Below, piece after piece: positions 23,655-33,036 of a stretch of DNA of 33,263 nt; position 1 is the stretch's first letter, and each line of letters starts with the position of its first letter. This DNA comes from Claveliimonas sp964652805 (GTDB taxonomy: Bacteria; Bacillota; Clostridia; Lachnospirales; Lachnospiraceae): the NCBI GenBank assembly GCA_964652805.1, contig CAZZBJ010000011.1, forward strand, positions 1-33,263, in the 5' to 3' direction. A model generated the notes under the pieces. It had not been told where the DNA came from and searched no databases. It saw only the letters and a program-made list of their open reading frames with translations. Position numbers and translations under genes: made by a program.

Positions 23655-25301
23655 CTAGTCCACCGGCTTTGTCTCGTCGGCGATGTATTCAAAGAAATCA
23701 AAATCCGCACAGTGCCGGTGCCTTACCCTGTCTGCGCAGGTCAGGCCCACCATGGTGCCGGTGAACTCCCCGTACTGGCAGTACTCGTCGGAGAATTTCG
23801 CCGTCTCAAAGATTCGGCCGATCTTCGTGTAAGTCTCCCCGTCGTAGCTCCACTCGAACCAGGACTTTCTCCCCTGGATCCAGAGGCGCAGGTAGATAGG
23901 ACAGTCCTCCACGGCAGTCCTGGTGTTGAGGAACTCCGTCTTCACGCCGTTCTCCAGGTAGATAATGGACAGGGCGCTGCCTCCCAGCGTCTCGCTGTAG
24001 TATTTCCGGAGATTGATGTAGTTCATATTGTCGTAGTAGAGGATCAGGCCCGCGCTGTGCTGGTGCACCTCGGGCAGGAACTCCATCTTGGTGGTGATCC
24101 GGGCGTAGACGCTTGTCAGCTTTCTGGCAAGGATGCTGACCTTGTTGAGGGACGTTCTGGACTCCTGTCCCCGGAGACGCACCCAGCCGGGCCGGGCTTT
24201 CACATCCGCAAATCTCCGGGGCATGATCCTGGGGGCATAGTACCAGTTTCCCAGCTCCCCACTGTCAAAGTCGTCAAAATCCGGTGCCTGCGGCATGGGG
24301 CACTCTGGCAGAGAGCTCTCCTGCGTCTCCTCCCGGGCTCTGTTGCTGCCGGAGGCAGACCGAAGCCACCCGTCCTTTGTCCACATCATCTTCTGGATCG
24401 CCGTCTCCCGTCCCAGGGTGCAGCACAGCTCAGGGACAAAGGGCCTGGACACATGAAAGACCATATAGACCTCCCCGGTCGGCGTCTCTACGTAGCTGCC
24501 GTGCCCCGCCTTCTGGAGGACGCAGTCCGGGTTGTAGTACTTGGGCTTTAAGTGGTCCGGGTTATGCCTCTCATAGGACTCTCCCGGCACAGAGGTGAGG
24601 ATGGGGTTGGTGGGATCCTTCTCGTAGGGGCCCCACACGTTCCGGGACCGGCCCAGGGTGACACAGTGGTTGTAACCGGTGCCGCCCTCCGCGCACATGA
24701 TATAATAATAGTCGTTTTTCTTTGTCAGGTGAGGAGCCTCAATGCAGCCCCGGTCTGTTCCCCCGTTCCAGATCCGCTTCGGATACCCTTTGATCTCCTT
24801 CTTCTCCGGGTCATACTCCACCATGCAGATGGCACCCGGCTTCTCGTAGCCCTCTCTTGTCTCCCACTCCAGGGCCACCACGTACTTGCGTCCGTCGTCG
24901 TCGTGGAAGAGGGAGGCGTCAAAGCCTGAGGAGTGGAGATACACGGGCTCGCTCCAGGGACCTTTGATGTCCTTTGCGGTGATGAGGAAATTGTCCACGT
25001 CAAAGTACCTGGCGTTCATGGAGTTCATAACGCCGTAGACCACGCAGAAGAGGTCATCCTCCTCACAGTAAGTCAGGCAGGGGGCCCAGATTCCCTTGGC
25101 GGAGGGCAGCTTCTTTAAATCTACCTTTTCATCATCCGTGATCACGTGGGTGTACAGCTCCCAGTGCTTCAGGTCTCTGGAGTGGTAGACCGGAAGGCCT
25201 GGCATCCACTCGAAGGTGGAGACTGCCAGATAGTAGTCCTCCCCCTTCCGGCATATACATGGGTCGGGATTAAACCCGGGAATAATCGGATTTGTTATCA
25301 T
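23655..25301 (-). CDS. GH43 beta-xylosidase/arabinosidase with C-terminal beta-sandwich
   Basis: A 548-residue enzyme typical of XynB/SXA-type GH43. The catalytic triad is visible: Asp13 (FNPDP), Asp128 (SSGFDASLFHD) and Glu188 (CIEAPHL). The five-bladed propeller (about 1-320) is followed by a jelly-roll domain (about 340-540, HSAGLILYYDNMNYINLR) found in the beta-xylosidase group. No signal peptide, so it acts on imported xylo- or arabino-oligosaccharides. It is 33 nt from the GH30 gene and 36 nt from the YfcE-like gene. The exact sugar specificity is not proven by sequence reading. Confidence 0.93.
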   Translation of the reverse strand: MITNPIIPGFNPDPCICRKGEDYYLAVSTFEWMPGLPVYHSRDLKHWELYTHVITDDEKVDLKKLPSAKGIWAPCLTYCEEDDLFCVVYGVMNSMNARYFDVDNFLITAKDIKGPWSEPVYLHSSGFDASLFHDDDGRKYVVALEWETREGYEKPGAICMVEYDPEKKEIKGYPKRIWNGGTDRGCIEAPHLTKKNDYYYIMCAEGGTGYNHCVTLGRSRNVWGPYEKDPTNPILTSVPGESYERHNPDHLKPKYYNPDCVLQKAGHGSYVETPTGEVYMVFHVSRPFVPELCCTLGRETAIQKMMWTKDGWLRSASGSNRAREETQESSLPECPMPQAPDFDDFDSGELGNWYYAPRIMPRRFADVKARPGWVRLRGQESRTSLNKVSILARKLTSVYARITTKMEFLPEVHQHSAGLILYYDNMNYINLRKYYSETLGGSALSIIYLENGVKTEFLNTRTAVEDCPIYLRLWIQGRKSWFEWSYDGETYTKIGRIFETAKFSDEYCQYGEFTGTMVGLTCADRVRHRHCADFDFFEYIADETKPVD

Positions 25302-25334
25302 GTCTGTTCGCTCCTTTTCTGCTTTCCGTCTCTT

Positions 25335-26687
25335 TCAGGCTTTTCGTTCCTTTCTGATCACGCAGCTGGCGATAGCTCTTGGCTCCAGTTCGATGGGGCA
25401 GAGTTCTCCCTCCATGCGGATCACCGCCGGCAGCGTTTCGTCTGACTTGTTCATGAAAATGCAGGCAATGTCACCGGAGGGATTCAGCCAGGCCGTCACA
25501 TCCAGCTTCTCCGTGTACTTGGTGTGGGCGATGCGGACAGCCCCGGCCTCGATAAAGTGGGCGAAATGCCAGTAGTACCGGCAGATCTTCCGCTCTTCCA
25601 GTCGCCCCTCCTCCTTGTGGTAGAGATAGGGAGCGTCGCAGAAATTGTCCTGGTGGTTGGGGCCGCCCTGACCGTCCAGCAGGATGTTCCAGTCGTAAAA
25701 GGCGGACATGCCGTGGTTCAGGTTCTCGATCATGTCGTGGGCAAGGCGGATGGCGTTCTCCGTCTCCAAATCCTTGTCGTATTTGCCGAATTCCAGACAG
25801 CTCTCAGACAGGATCAGCTTCTTATCCGGGTACATCTGGCGCACCAGATCCAGAGCCTCAAAGTGGGCTCCGCTGTACCAGTGGAAAGCCAGTCCTGTGA
25901 TCATGGAGTCCGTCCTCTCATCGATGAGCCCCCGGGCCCTCTCAAAAAGCCGCTCCTTGTTGTGATCCCAGCCAAAGATTTCCACATGCTCCAGCCCTCT
26001 TTCCTTCATCTCCGGGTAGAGATGATCTCGCAGGAATTCCTTTTCCTCCTCCACTGTGTAGACGCAGGAGTCCCAGGTCTGCACAGCGGCGGGCTCGTTC
26101 TGGATGGACATGCGCTCTACCTCATAGCCTCTCTTTTCAAACTCCTCAATGTAGCGGCACAGGTACCGGGCCCATCTCCCGTAATACTCCTTTTTCAGGG
26201 AACCTCCTCCGATACGGCTTCCGTTTGTCTTCATGAACTCCGGCGGAGACCAGGCGGAGAGCATGACCTTCAGCTTTTTCCCCGCTCTCTTCTGGGCCGC
26301 CTCCAGGAGGGGGATCATATATTTTTCCGTATGGGCAAAGGAAAATGTATCCAGATTTTCGTCTGTCTCATCCTCCACAGCTGAGTAGAGCCGGGTGGAA
26401 AAATCGCAGCTGTCCATGTGGAGGCGCACCCGGTCGTAGCCCATGCCCTCCTCCCCGAAATACATGCCCAGCAGCTCCTCCTGCTGGTCTTTATCCATCT
26501 CGGAAAACACAGATCCGGCCGCGTCTGTGACAGCCCCGCCAAAGCCCTCCATGGTCTGGAAGGTAACGTCAGGGTACAGATTGACCACCTCGTTCTCAGT
26601 GCCGTCCTCCGGGGCAAATATGTCCTGTTCTTCTCTTCGCTCCGGATAAAGTCTCTCCGGACTCTCTGTCATATATAAATGCAGCAT
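25335..26687 (-). CDS. GH30 family glycoside hydrolase
   Basis: A 450-residue enzyme of the GH30 clan (glucosylceramidase-like). A TIM barrel includes FQTMEGFGGAVTDA near residue 50, AWSPPEFMKTNG (about 145), acid/base Glu198 (MSIQNEPAA) and nucleophile Glu296 (LILSESCLEF). A small beta domain closes the C-terminus (TAWLNPSGDIACIFMNKSD). Members act on beta-glucosides, beta-1,6-glucan, beta-xylosides or fucosides. No signal peptide, so cytoplasmic. The start at 26687 has GGAGGAGA upstream. It lies 20 nt after GH42. Confidence 0.92.
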   Translation of the reverse strand: MLHLYMTESPERLYPERREEQDIFAPEDGTENEVVNLYPDVTFQTMEGFGGAVTDAAGSVFSEMDKDQQEELLGMYFGEEGMGYDRVRLHMDSCDFSTRLYSAVEDETDENLDTFSFAHTEKYMIPLLEAAQKRAGKKLKVMLSAWSPPEFMKTNGSRIGGGSLKKEYYGRWARYLCRYIEEFEKRGYEVERMSIQNEPAAVQTWDSCVYTVEEEKEFLRDHLYPEMKERGLEHVEIFGWDHNKERLFERARGLIDERTDSMITGLAFHWYSGAHFEALDLVRQMYPDKKLILSESCLEFGKYDKDLETENAIRLAHDMIENLNHGMSAFYDWNILLDGQGGPNHQDNFCDAPYLYHKEEGRLEERKICRYYWHFAHFIEAGAVRIAHTKYTEKLDVTAWLNPSGDIACIFMNKSDETLPAVIRMEGELCPIELEPRAIASCVIRKERKA

Positions 26688-26707
26688 CTCATCTCTCCTC
26701 CACGCTT

Positions 26708-28714
26708 TTACTTCTGTCTCTCCTCCAGGATCACCACATCCCAGTCCTTCAGATCGATCGGCTCCTGTCTGTCATAGCTTTTCCCTGTCAGAATGTCTGT
26801 CCCGTGATCACAGGGGCAAAGGATCCTCCGCTCCTCCTGGCTGTAGTGGAGGATAAAGTGCAGCCTTCTTCCCTCCTCTGTCTCCCCGCTTCGGAGTGTA
26901 ACGGGCCACTCAAAGGCCGGCAGAGAAATTTCCGCGTCTGCCGCCGCCTGCCTGTACACCTCCTTCAGAAGCCGCTTCTCCGTATAACAGCCCACGTACC
27001 AGGCGGCTCCGGCTCCGTAGCGATTCCTCAGAATTCCTGCGTACTGTCCCCAGTAGGGGTGTTCATAGGACAGCTTCGCCTCCCCTGTCCCCGGCTTCAA
27101 AAGCTCCATAAAATACCGGACCTTCTCTCCCCCGATGAAAGTCCTGCCAGGCTCTGTGAACTGATCGTAGGACATGCCGAAGCAGTCCGTCAGGCCGTGG
27201 GGCTGGGCGTCCGGGTACACGCTGGAGCACTCATCCGCCACAAAGGAGCGGAAAGAACTGACAAGGACTCCGCCCTCTTTTACAAAGGTGTCAAGCCGCC
27301 GGATCAGGTCTTCCCCGGCACAGTAAAGGGCCGGGATAACGATCATGTCGTATCGGTCTTCCTCCAGGGCGCAGACGTCCACCACGTCGCACTCCAGGTT
27401 CATCTCGTAGAGGCTGTCGTACATCCACCGGACCACATCGTTGTAGCTTAAGTCCCGGTCAATGGGAAACCATTGAAGAGCAATCAAAGAGCGGTTGTCC
27501 ACCAGGAGGGCGATCCGGTTCTTTTTCTTCAGACCGGACAGGCTCTCCCCGTGCTCCTGCCACTCCCGGCCGATACGGCAGGCTTCCTCATAGGCCGGAT
27601 TGGTTTGCAGGTTATGGCTTAGAAGCCCCCGCCAGTAGGTCTCATATCCGTTGTGGATGGAGTGCCAGTTCCAGTACAGGATCCCTTTGGCGCCGCTTGC
27701 CAGGTGGCTGTAGGCGTGGAGCCGGAGCTGTCCCGGGTAGGGAGTCCAGTACTTGAAGGCCTGGGCCTGGCACTCCAGCACAAGGTAATCCGCATCCTTC
27801 AGACTCCGGACAGAATCGCCGCCAAAGGCTGTCTCCGCCCCGGTCAGCTCGTCCTGGGTGGGGTGGTAGATGTCGGTTCCGGCTATGTCCAGACACCGGG
27901 AAGCCTCCTGGTGGTTTAGATCCGGCTGTACCCCGTAGGAGTATCCGTCCTGGGCAATGTCCGCCCCGAACTTTTTCCACTCAAAATCCAAGTTGTGGGT
28001 AATAAACTGATCCTCCCGCTTGTACTGCCGCACAAGATCCGCCTGCCAGGCCAGGAACCGGGCCGCCACGGTCCTCTTGAAGGCCTCGTACTCTCCCACA
28101 AGACCGCCGTTGCGGCAGCCTCTCATATCCGGCAGATCCTCCCAGCTGTGGATGGAATTACTCCAGAAGGCAAGATAGAAGGCTCTGTTAAAGGTCTCTG
28201 TGTCCTTGTACTTCTTCTTCAGGTGCTCACGGAAGAGGCGCTGCATCTCCTTCCCGTCATTTCCGTAATGCTTTGTCTCATTGTCGATCTGAAATCCGAT
28301 CACGGAAGGGTGGGACGCCGTATGTTCCAGAAGCCTGCGGATCACTCTCTCCCCGTGATACAGATAGGTGGGATTGAGTATATCGAAAATCTGTCTGTGG
28401 CCGTAGTCGGCCCTTCCCTCCTTTGTGGTAACCATGATATCCGGATCCTTCTTCACAAGCCAGGAGGGGACAGCGTAGGTGGGCGTGCCGAGAATCACAT
28501 ACATCCCTGTCTCCTCCGCCTTCCGGAGGACCTGGTCAATATAGGAGAAGTCGAATACTCCGTCCGCCCTCTCCAGAGTGCTCCAGGTGGACTCCGCAAT
28601 GCGGACCACATTCATCCCGGCCTTCTTCATCATGTCAAAATCCTCGTCTATCCTGTCGTAAGGCATATACTCCGGGTAGTATGCTGTTCCAAAAAGCAGT
28701 TCCTTCTTCTCCAT
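26708..28714 (-). CDS. GH42 beta-galactosidase
   Basis: A 668-residue enzyme of standard GH42 length. It starts MEKKELLFGTAYYPEY, with acid/base Glu146 (FQIDNETKHYG) and nucleophile Glu314 (YLVLECQAQAF), a trimerisation domain (about 390-600, including DMIVIPALYCA) and a small C-terminal domain. No signal peptide, so it removes beta-galactosyl (or alpha-arabinopyranosyl) ends from imported oligosaccharides. The ATG at 28714 is preceded by GGAGG; a longer open frame upstream runs into the intergenic hairpin and was not used. Confidence 0.94.
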   Translation of the reverse strand: MEKKELLFGTAYYPEYMPYDRIDEDFDMMKKAGMNVVRIAESTWSTLERADGVFDFSYIDQVLRKAEETGMYVILGTPTYAVPSWLVKKDPDIMVTTKEGRADYGHRQIFDILNPTYLYHGERVIRRLLEHTASHPSVIGFQIDNETKHYGNDGKEMQRLFREHLKKKYKDTETFNRAFYLAFWSNSIHSWEDLPDMRGCRNGGLVGEYEAFKRTVAARFLAWQADLVRQYKREDQFITHNLDFEWKKFGADIAQDGYSYGVQPDLNHQEASRCLDIAGTDIYHPTQDELTGAETAFGGDSVRSLKDADYLVLECQAQAFKYWTPYPGQLRLHAYSHLASGAKGILYWNWHSIHNGYETYWRGLLSHNLQTNPAYEEACRIGREWQEHGESLSGLKKKNRIALLVDNRSLIALQWFPIDRDLSYNDVVRWMYDSLYEMNLECDVVDVCALEEDRYDMIVIPALYCAGEDLIRRLDTFVKEGGVLVSSFRSFVADECSSVYPDAQPHGLTDCFGMSYDQFTEPGRTFIGGEKVRYFMELLKPGTGEAKLSYEHPYWGQYAGILRNRYGAGAAWYVGCYTEKRLLKEVYRQAAADAEISLPAFEWPVTLRSGETEEGRRLHFILHYSQEERRILCPCDHGTDILTGKSYDRQEPIDLKDWDVVILEERQK

Positions 28715-28732
28715 AATTCCTCCATGGTGCAG

Positions 28733-28764
28733 ACAAAGGATGCCGCAGCGGCGCCATCCTTTGT
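28733..28764 (-). promoter_or_regulatory. Intercistronic hairpin between symporter and GH42 genes
   Basis: ACAAAGGATG pairs perfectly with CATCCTTTGT across a 12-nt GC-rich loop, itself partly self-complementary. No T-run follows on the minus strand, so it is not a terminator. It lies between the symporter stop and the GH42 ribosome-binding site and may process or stabilise the transcript, setting different levels for transporter and enzymes. Confidence 0.45.
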
Positions 28765-28799
28765 TAACCTGCCAGATTGATTTCTTACACTTTTTTACT

Positions 28800-30191
28800 C
28801 TATTTGTCTCCTCTGTGCTTTCCTGCCTCCAGGTCTGCCACAACCTGCGGATAGTATTTGTCCAGGTTGAACATAGCCATACAGATGACACAGATTACAG
28901 ATGTGATCACCGGTACCCAGGCAAAGGCAACGGTGATGGATGAAAGTGCGGACGCACCCTGTACCTCCAGGCTTGCGTCAAATCCACCTGCGTCCAGGAT
29001 CCATCCAAGAGCCGCAGTGCCCACGCCGGAGCCCACCTTCATGCAGAAGGATGAGGCCGCATTTCCCATGCCGGCTGTTCCGTATCCATTATACCACTCT
29101 CCGTAGGTAATTGCATCCTGTAAACATCCGAACATGGTCGCTCCGCCGCATCCGAAGCCGATGCCCTTGATGATGGAGGATGCGCAGATGATCGTGTAAT
29201 CTGTGGAGATACCAGAAACGACAAATCCCACTGCTGCAATGGCCATACCTGCCAGGAACAGATTTCTCTTGCTGGCCTTCTTCATCAGGAAGGGTGTAAT
29301 GAACAAAGTCACGATCTGCGCGATGGAGAGCAGGTTGGACACCATGGCATAGTATCCATCGTTGCCCATGTTGTACATGGTAAAGTAAACGGCCGAGCCG
29401 AAGAAAGTGGACATCATGAAGTACATAGCAAACACACTGATGACCATAAGAATCCAGTATTTATTTTTCACAAGTCCTTCCAGCCCCTTGATAAAGGATA
29501 CGTTCTCGTCTTTGCCGTCTGCTCCGCCTTCTACAATTCGCTCCTTGCAGTTGAAGAACATGAACATGTTCAGGATAACGAAGACGATCATGAGCACTAC
29601 AAATGTCAGCGTCCAGCCTCTCTGTGTGTAGGCATCCCCGCCGCCGAAGAAGCCTGTCAGCTTCAGGACAACTGTGTTGATGGTCATGGTTCCGGCTGTG
29701 GCCAGAAGGTTACGGAAGTTGCCCAAAAGTCCTCTCTCGTACTGGTTTCTTGTCATCAGTCCCTGCATGGTGGCGTAGGGCACGTTGATCCCTGTGTAGA
29801 AGATGGTGGAAACCAGGTTGTATGTAAGGAACATGTAGGCGATCTGCACAGAGTCCGCAAAGCCGGAGGGCACGCTGAACATCAGCACTGTACACACGGC
29901 AAGGGGAATACACAGTCTGGCGATCCAGGGACGGGCCTTGCCCCACTTGCTGTGGGTGTGGTCCACGATGTATCCCATGGCCAGGTCTGAGAGGCCGTCC
30001 AGGATCTTGGAAATGGCGATGATGGAGGCCGCCGCTCCGGCGCTGGCTCCCACCACGTTTGTATAATACACGAGAAGGAAAGCGCTGATAGCCGAATATA
30101 CCAGGTTCCCCGCATAATCTCCGATACCGTAGGCAAATCTTTCAAGGAACGAAAGCTTTGCGTTGGGATTCATATCTGTTTTATTATTCAT
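28800..30191 (-). CDS. GPH-family cation:glycoside symporter (MelB-like)
   Basis: A 463-residue membrane protein with about 12 helices of the glycoside-pentoside-hexuronide family. Typical features are the N-terminal FAYGIGDYAGNLVYSAIS, the cation-site helix IIAISKILDGLSDLAMGYIVD, and the loop SKWGKARPWIAR, which is diagnostic for the family. It takes up oligosaccharides or glycosides with Na+ or H+. It sits between the GH5 and GH42 genes of the glycan operon, so it is probably the importer for their substrate. Confidence 0.94.
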   Translation of the reverse strand: MNNKTDMNPNAKLSFLERFAYGIGDYAGNLVYSAISAFLLVYYTNVVGASAGAAASIIAISKILDGLSDLAMGYIVDHTHSKWGKARPWIARLCIPLAVCTVLMFSVPSGFADSVQIAYMFLTYNLVSTIFYTGINVPYATMQGLMTRNQYERGLLGNFRNLLATAGTMTINTVVLKLTGFFGGGDAYTQRGWTLTFVVLMIVFVILNMFMFFNCKERIVEGGADGKDENVSFIKGLEGLVKNKYWILMVISVFAMYFMMSTFFGSAVYFTMYNMGNDGYYAMVSNLLSIAQIVTLFITPFLMKKASKRNLFLAGMAIAAVGFVVSGISTDYTIICASSIIKGIGFGCGGATMFGCLQDAITYGEWYNGYGTAGMGNAASSFCMKVGSGVGTAALGWILDAGGFDASLEVQGASALSSITVAFAWVPVITSVICVICMAMFNLDKYYPQVVADLEAGKHRGDK

Positions 30192-30230
30192 TGTTCTCTC
30201 TTCCTTTCATTTTTTACTCTTTTTACTCTC

Positions 30231-31400
30231 TTATGCTTCCTCAAGCGGGAACCATCCAAAGTCCACGCACCGTCCCAGATCCCAGCTGTCCCAGCCGACC
30301 CAGCCGGGTGTGTTCACCGTGTCTGTGAGAAGCTTCCAGCTCCAGTAGAAATAGCCGTTTCCGGCCTTCCATGCCCTAAGCTGCGCCTTGGCCACTGCAT
30401 TGTAGATTTCTTTCTTCTGCTCTTCGCTGACCACCTCCTGGTCCAGCCCCTCTACGCCGTTTAAGACAGTCTGTCCTCCCTTTGTATCCTGTCCCACGGC
30501 AAGAGAGTTGAAGAGGCACCACTCGCCCACGATGACCGGAAAATACTCCTTCATCTCCTCGATGTCCTTCTGGAGCTCCTCCGCGTATTTTACGTAGCCC
30601 TCTACTGTCTGGTCACAGCCCTTCATCTCCGCGACCATGAGATACTGGTGCGTATCCAGGACCACGCCCTTGTATTTGTCCTCCCCCATGAAATCCTTCC
30701 ATGCCTTCAGACGGAATGCGTCGTGGAACACCACATATTTGTCCTCCGGCATATGTTTGCGGATTCTGTCGTAGGCGTCCAGATAAAACCGGCGAATGAA
30801 CTCCATGGTGTTGGGCTTTGACTTTGCGCCCTTCTGTGCATCCACTGCCGGGTAGCGCTCCTGCACGTGCATACTTTCCCACATATCCTCGAGCACCGGC
30901 TCGTTGATGATCTCAATGCCCCACAGTCCTTTTCTCTGGCCGTAGCGCTCTGCCAGTCTCTCCAGTACACTGAGCTCAAACTCCACTTCGTCCGGCTGCT
31001 GTGACCAGATGCACACGCCGCTCTCACCGCCGTTGTCAAAGCCGTTCTGGCTGCCCGGCGCCGTGTGGAGATCGATGAGGATCTGAAGGCCGTATTTCTC
31101 TGCCCAGCTGAAGGCATTGTCCAGCTCCCCGATACAGCCGATAAAGGGCTCTCTGTCCCCGAAGATGAAATAGGGAACCGGGATGCGGACCGTGTCAAGC
31201 CCCAGGGCTTTGATCCTTGTAAAATCTCTCTCTGTGATGTACTCGGACCGATGCATCTTCATGCGCGCCTCGTACACTTCTTTCGGAAGCTGGAGAGGAA
31301 GATTGTGTTCATCTTCCGCCGTTGTTCCCTCAAATAATCCCGGGCTCATCCATTTCTCCAGAACAAGCCAGTTGCCAAGATTGACTCCTTTTACCTGCAT
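30231..31400 (-). CDS. GH5 family glycoside hydrolase (exo-beta-1,3-glucanase-like)
   Basis: A 389-residue TIM-barrel enzyme. The beginning VKGVNLGNWLVLEKWMSPGL is characteristic of exo-beta-1,3-glucanase-like GH5 proteins. Acid/base Glu167 (GIEIINEPV) and nucleophile Glu293 (VIVGEWCLF) are present, along with LDTHQY and YFYWSWKLLTD lining the active site. No signal peptide. ATG at 31400 starts at the conserved segment; upstream extension to 31439 is open but unlike the family. As first gene of the operon it probably acts on the imported beta-glucan-type oligosaccharide or a glycosylated small molecule. Confidence 0.9.
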   Translation of the reverse strand: MQVKGVNLGNWLVLEKWMSPGLFEGTTAEDEHNLPLQLPKEVYEARMKMHRSEYITERDFTRIKALGLDTVRIPVPYFIFGDREPFIGCIGELDNAFSWAEKYGLQILIDLHTAPGSQNGFDNGGESGVCIWSQQPDEVEFELSVLERLAERYGQRKGLWGIEIINEPVLEDMWESMHVQERYPAVDAQKGAKSKPNTMEFIRRFYLDAYDRIRKHMPEDKYVVFHDAFRLKAWKDFMGEDKYKGVVLDTHQYLMVAEMKGCDQTVEGYVKYAEELQKDIEEMKEYFPVIVGEWCLFNSLAVGQDTKGGQTVLNGVEGLDQEVVSEEQKKEIYNAVAKAQLRAWKAGNGYFYWSWKLLTDTVNTPGWVGWDSWDLGRCVDFGWFPLEEA

Positions 31401-31557
31401 GCTGTTCACTTTCCTTTCTTTCCTGTTTTCTTCAAGCAATCCTTTTTCGGTCTCTTTCTGACGCCTATTTTATCCTCATACAAAAGGATTTTATATTATT
31501 ATTCTCAGCATTTTGATACTTTTCACAGAAAAACTTCTCGCAAAAAAACTTCTGTGG

Positions 31558-31563
31558 TATGAT
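31558..31563 (+). promoter_or_regulatory. Extended -10 promoter of the AraC gene, with a 15-bp direct repeat upstream
   Basis: TGGTATGAT (extended -10 with TATGAT at 31558-31563) lies about 34 bp before the AraC start. Two copies of AAAAACTTCT (31529-31538 and 31544-31553) stand immediately upstream in direct orientation, 15 bp apart, replacing a clear -35. They may be regulator binding sites. Confidence 0.4.
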
Positions 31564-31596
31564 AGGAGCAGATCTCACAAGAAGGGAAATAAAATC

Positions 31597-32820
31597 ATGA
31601 ACACTGCCTACCTGATGCGACATGTATCCTACGGCCTTCACACCGTTGTGAAAGCCTGGCCCCACCCTGTCCACCCGGACGCCGCCCCCGAGGTCTTTTG
31701 CGGGAGGCGGGACCTGCAGGATGATTTTCTGACTGCGGAAATCCTGTGCCGGGCTCTGGACGAGTGGGAGAAGACCGGCTTCTACCGCTCCCTGCCTGCT
31801 CTTTTCTCCGTTAAGAGAAACCTGTACTACGCCTATGTTCCCTCGTCAGAGCAGGACTTCCTCATCGGCCCGGTCCGTTTCTCCTCCCCGGTCCGCATGA
31901 ACCGGAACACAGATGAGCCGCAGCCTCCGGAGGAGACGGCCGCCGCCGCCCCGGAGTGCGAGTTCTCCGACTTTATCTCCCATGTACTTCTCGTCTACAA
32001 CCTGCAGCACACCAGCTTTCTCTCCCTGGATGACCTTGTCACGGCCAACTGCATGGACAGCTCCATGGAGGACACCATCATGGAGGATTTCTCCTCCCTT
32101 GTCTTTGACCGGAGGGAGCAGGCGCAGCCCCACAATCCCTACGACCAGGAGCTGCGGGAGTTCTCCAGCATCGAACACGGAGATATAGAAATGCTGCACA
32201 GGAGCTTGCAGGAGGACTACACAGGAAAGATCGGGACACTGGCCAAGGACGAGGTGAGGCACATGCGCAACCGGGGCATTGTGGTCATCACTCTGGCGAG
32301 CCGGGCCGCCATCCGGGGCGGCGTTCTCCCGGAGGTCTCCTTCTCCATGAGCGACATCTTTATCCAGAAGCTGGAGGAGGAATCAGACACGGCCGTGCTG
32401 CTGAACATGATGCATCAGTTCGAGTTCAAGTACGCAGAGATGGTGGCGGACTTAAATTTCCAGAAAGCGGGGCGGCCGAAGAAGGACCAGAACCCCCGGG
32501 TGGAACAGTGCAAGGACTACATCTTCAAGCATCTGCATGAAAAAATCCGCATCCAGGACATAGCGGACGAACTGTACCTGAATGCAAATTACCTGTCGGA
32601 GATCTTTCGGCAGCACGAGGGGATCAGCATCACAGATTTTATTCTCCAGGAGAAGGTGGGCTTGACGAAAAACCTGCTCTCCTACTCTCCCTACTCCTAC
32701 AGCGAGATCGCCGCCTACCTGGGCTTTTCCTCCCAGAGCCACCTGGGCAAGGTATTCAAAAAGCATACCGGCACGACGCTGAAGCAGTACAGGACCCGAT
32801 TCGGCGTGCGGGAGTTTTAG
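31597..32820 (+). CDS. AraC-family regulator, probable activator of the glycan operon
   Basis: A 407-residue protein. The C-terminal domain (about residues 300-405) has two helix-turn-helices: KIRIQDIADELYLNANYLSEIFRQHEG and YSYSEIAAYLGFSSQSHLGKVFKKHTG, ending with the AraC signature LKQYRTRFG. The N-terminal 290 residues are not a clear cupin and contain an acidic middle segment (EETAAAAPECEF); they resemble the sensing half of Lachnospiraceae carbohydrate regulators. The ATG at 31597 was chosen because the upstream open stretch has no ribosome-binding site and runs through the promoter. It is divergent from the GH5-led operon, 196 bp apart, a common layout for an activator and its target. 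Confidence 0.9.
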   Translation: MNTAYLMRHVSYGLHTVVKAWPHPVHPDAAPEVFCGRRDLQDDFLTAEILCRALDEWEKTGFYRSLPALFSVKRNLYYAYVPSSEQDFLIGPVRFSSPVRMNRNTDEPQPPEETAAAAPECEFSDFISHVLLVYNLQHTSFLSLDDLVTANCMDSSMEDTIMEDFSSLVFDRREQAQPHNPYDQELREFSSIEHGDIEMLHRSLQEDYTGKIGTLAKDEVRHMRNRGIVVITLASRAAIRGGVLPEVSFSMSDIFIQKLEEESDTAVLLNMMHQFEFKYAEMVADLNFQKAGRPKKDQNPRVEQCKDYIFKHLHEKIRIQDIADELYLNANYLSEIFRQHEGISITDFILQEKVGLTKNLLSYSPYSYSEIAAYLGFSSQSHLGKVFKKHTGTTLKQYRTRFGVREF

Positions 32821-32854
32821 GAGAAAAAGCAGAGCGTCAGAGTGCGGAAATTTT

Positions 32855-32974
32855 TTACGGATTTTTCATCGCAACCTCTCCCACCACGTTCGCCACGTGC
32901 TCGATCCTGTGGATCTTTGCCAGGTTCTCCTCCATCTTCTCCTGTATTTTACCTGAAAGACTGCCATAAATATC
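32855..32974 (-). pseudogene. C-terminal coding remnant
   Basis: On the minus strand 39 codons run from just after an in-frame TAA (32977-32975) to a TAA at 32857-32855, reading IYGSLSGKIQEKMEENLAKI then HRIEHVANVVGEVAMKNP. The codon choice is like the neighbouring genes and the peptide is coiled-coil-like, whereas the DNA to its right is AT-rich and non-coding. It looks like the tail of a lost gene. There is no start codon near its left boundary except internal Met codons. The family was not recognised. Confidence 0.45.
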
Positions 32975-33036
32975 TTAGCCATCATAAAAATCTAACAATA
33001 ACCATATCTCTTATATCATTTGCATCCGCTATCAAT

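Noticed and set aside
22950..24551. Open frame of 533 codons opposite the YfcE-like and GH43 genes
   Set aside because: It spans two genes with diagnostic catalytic motifs on the other strand and runs through a strong terminator.
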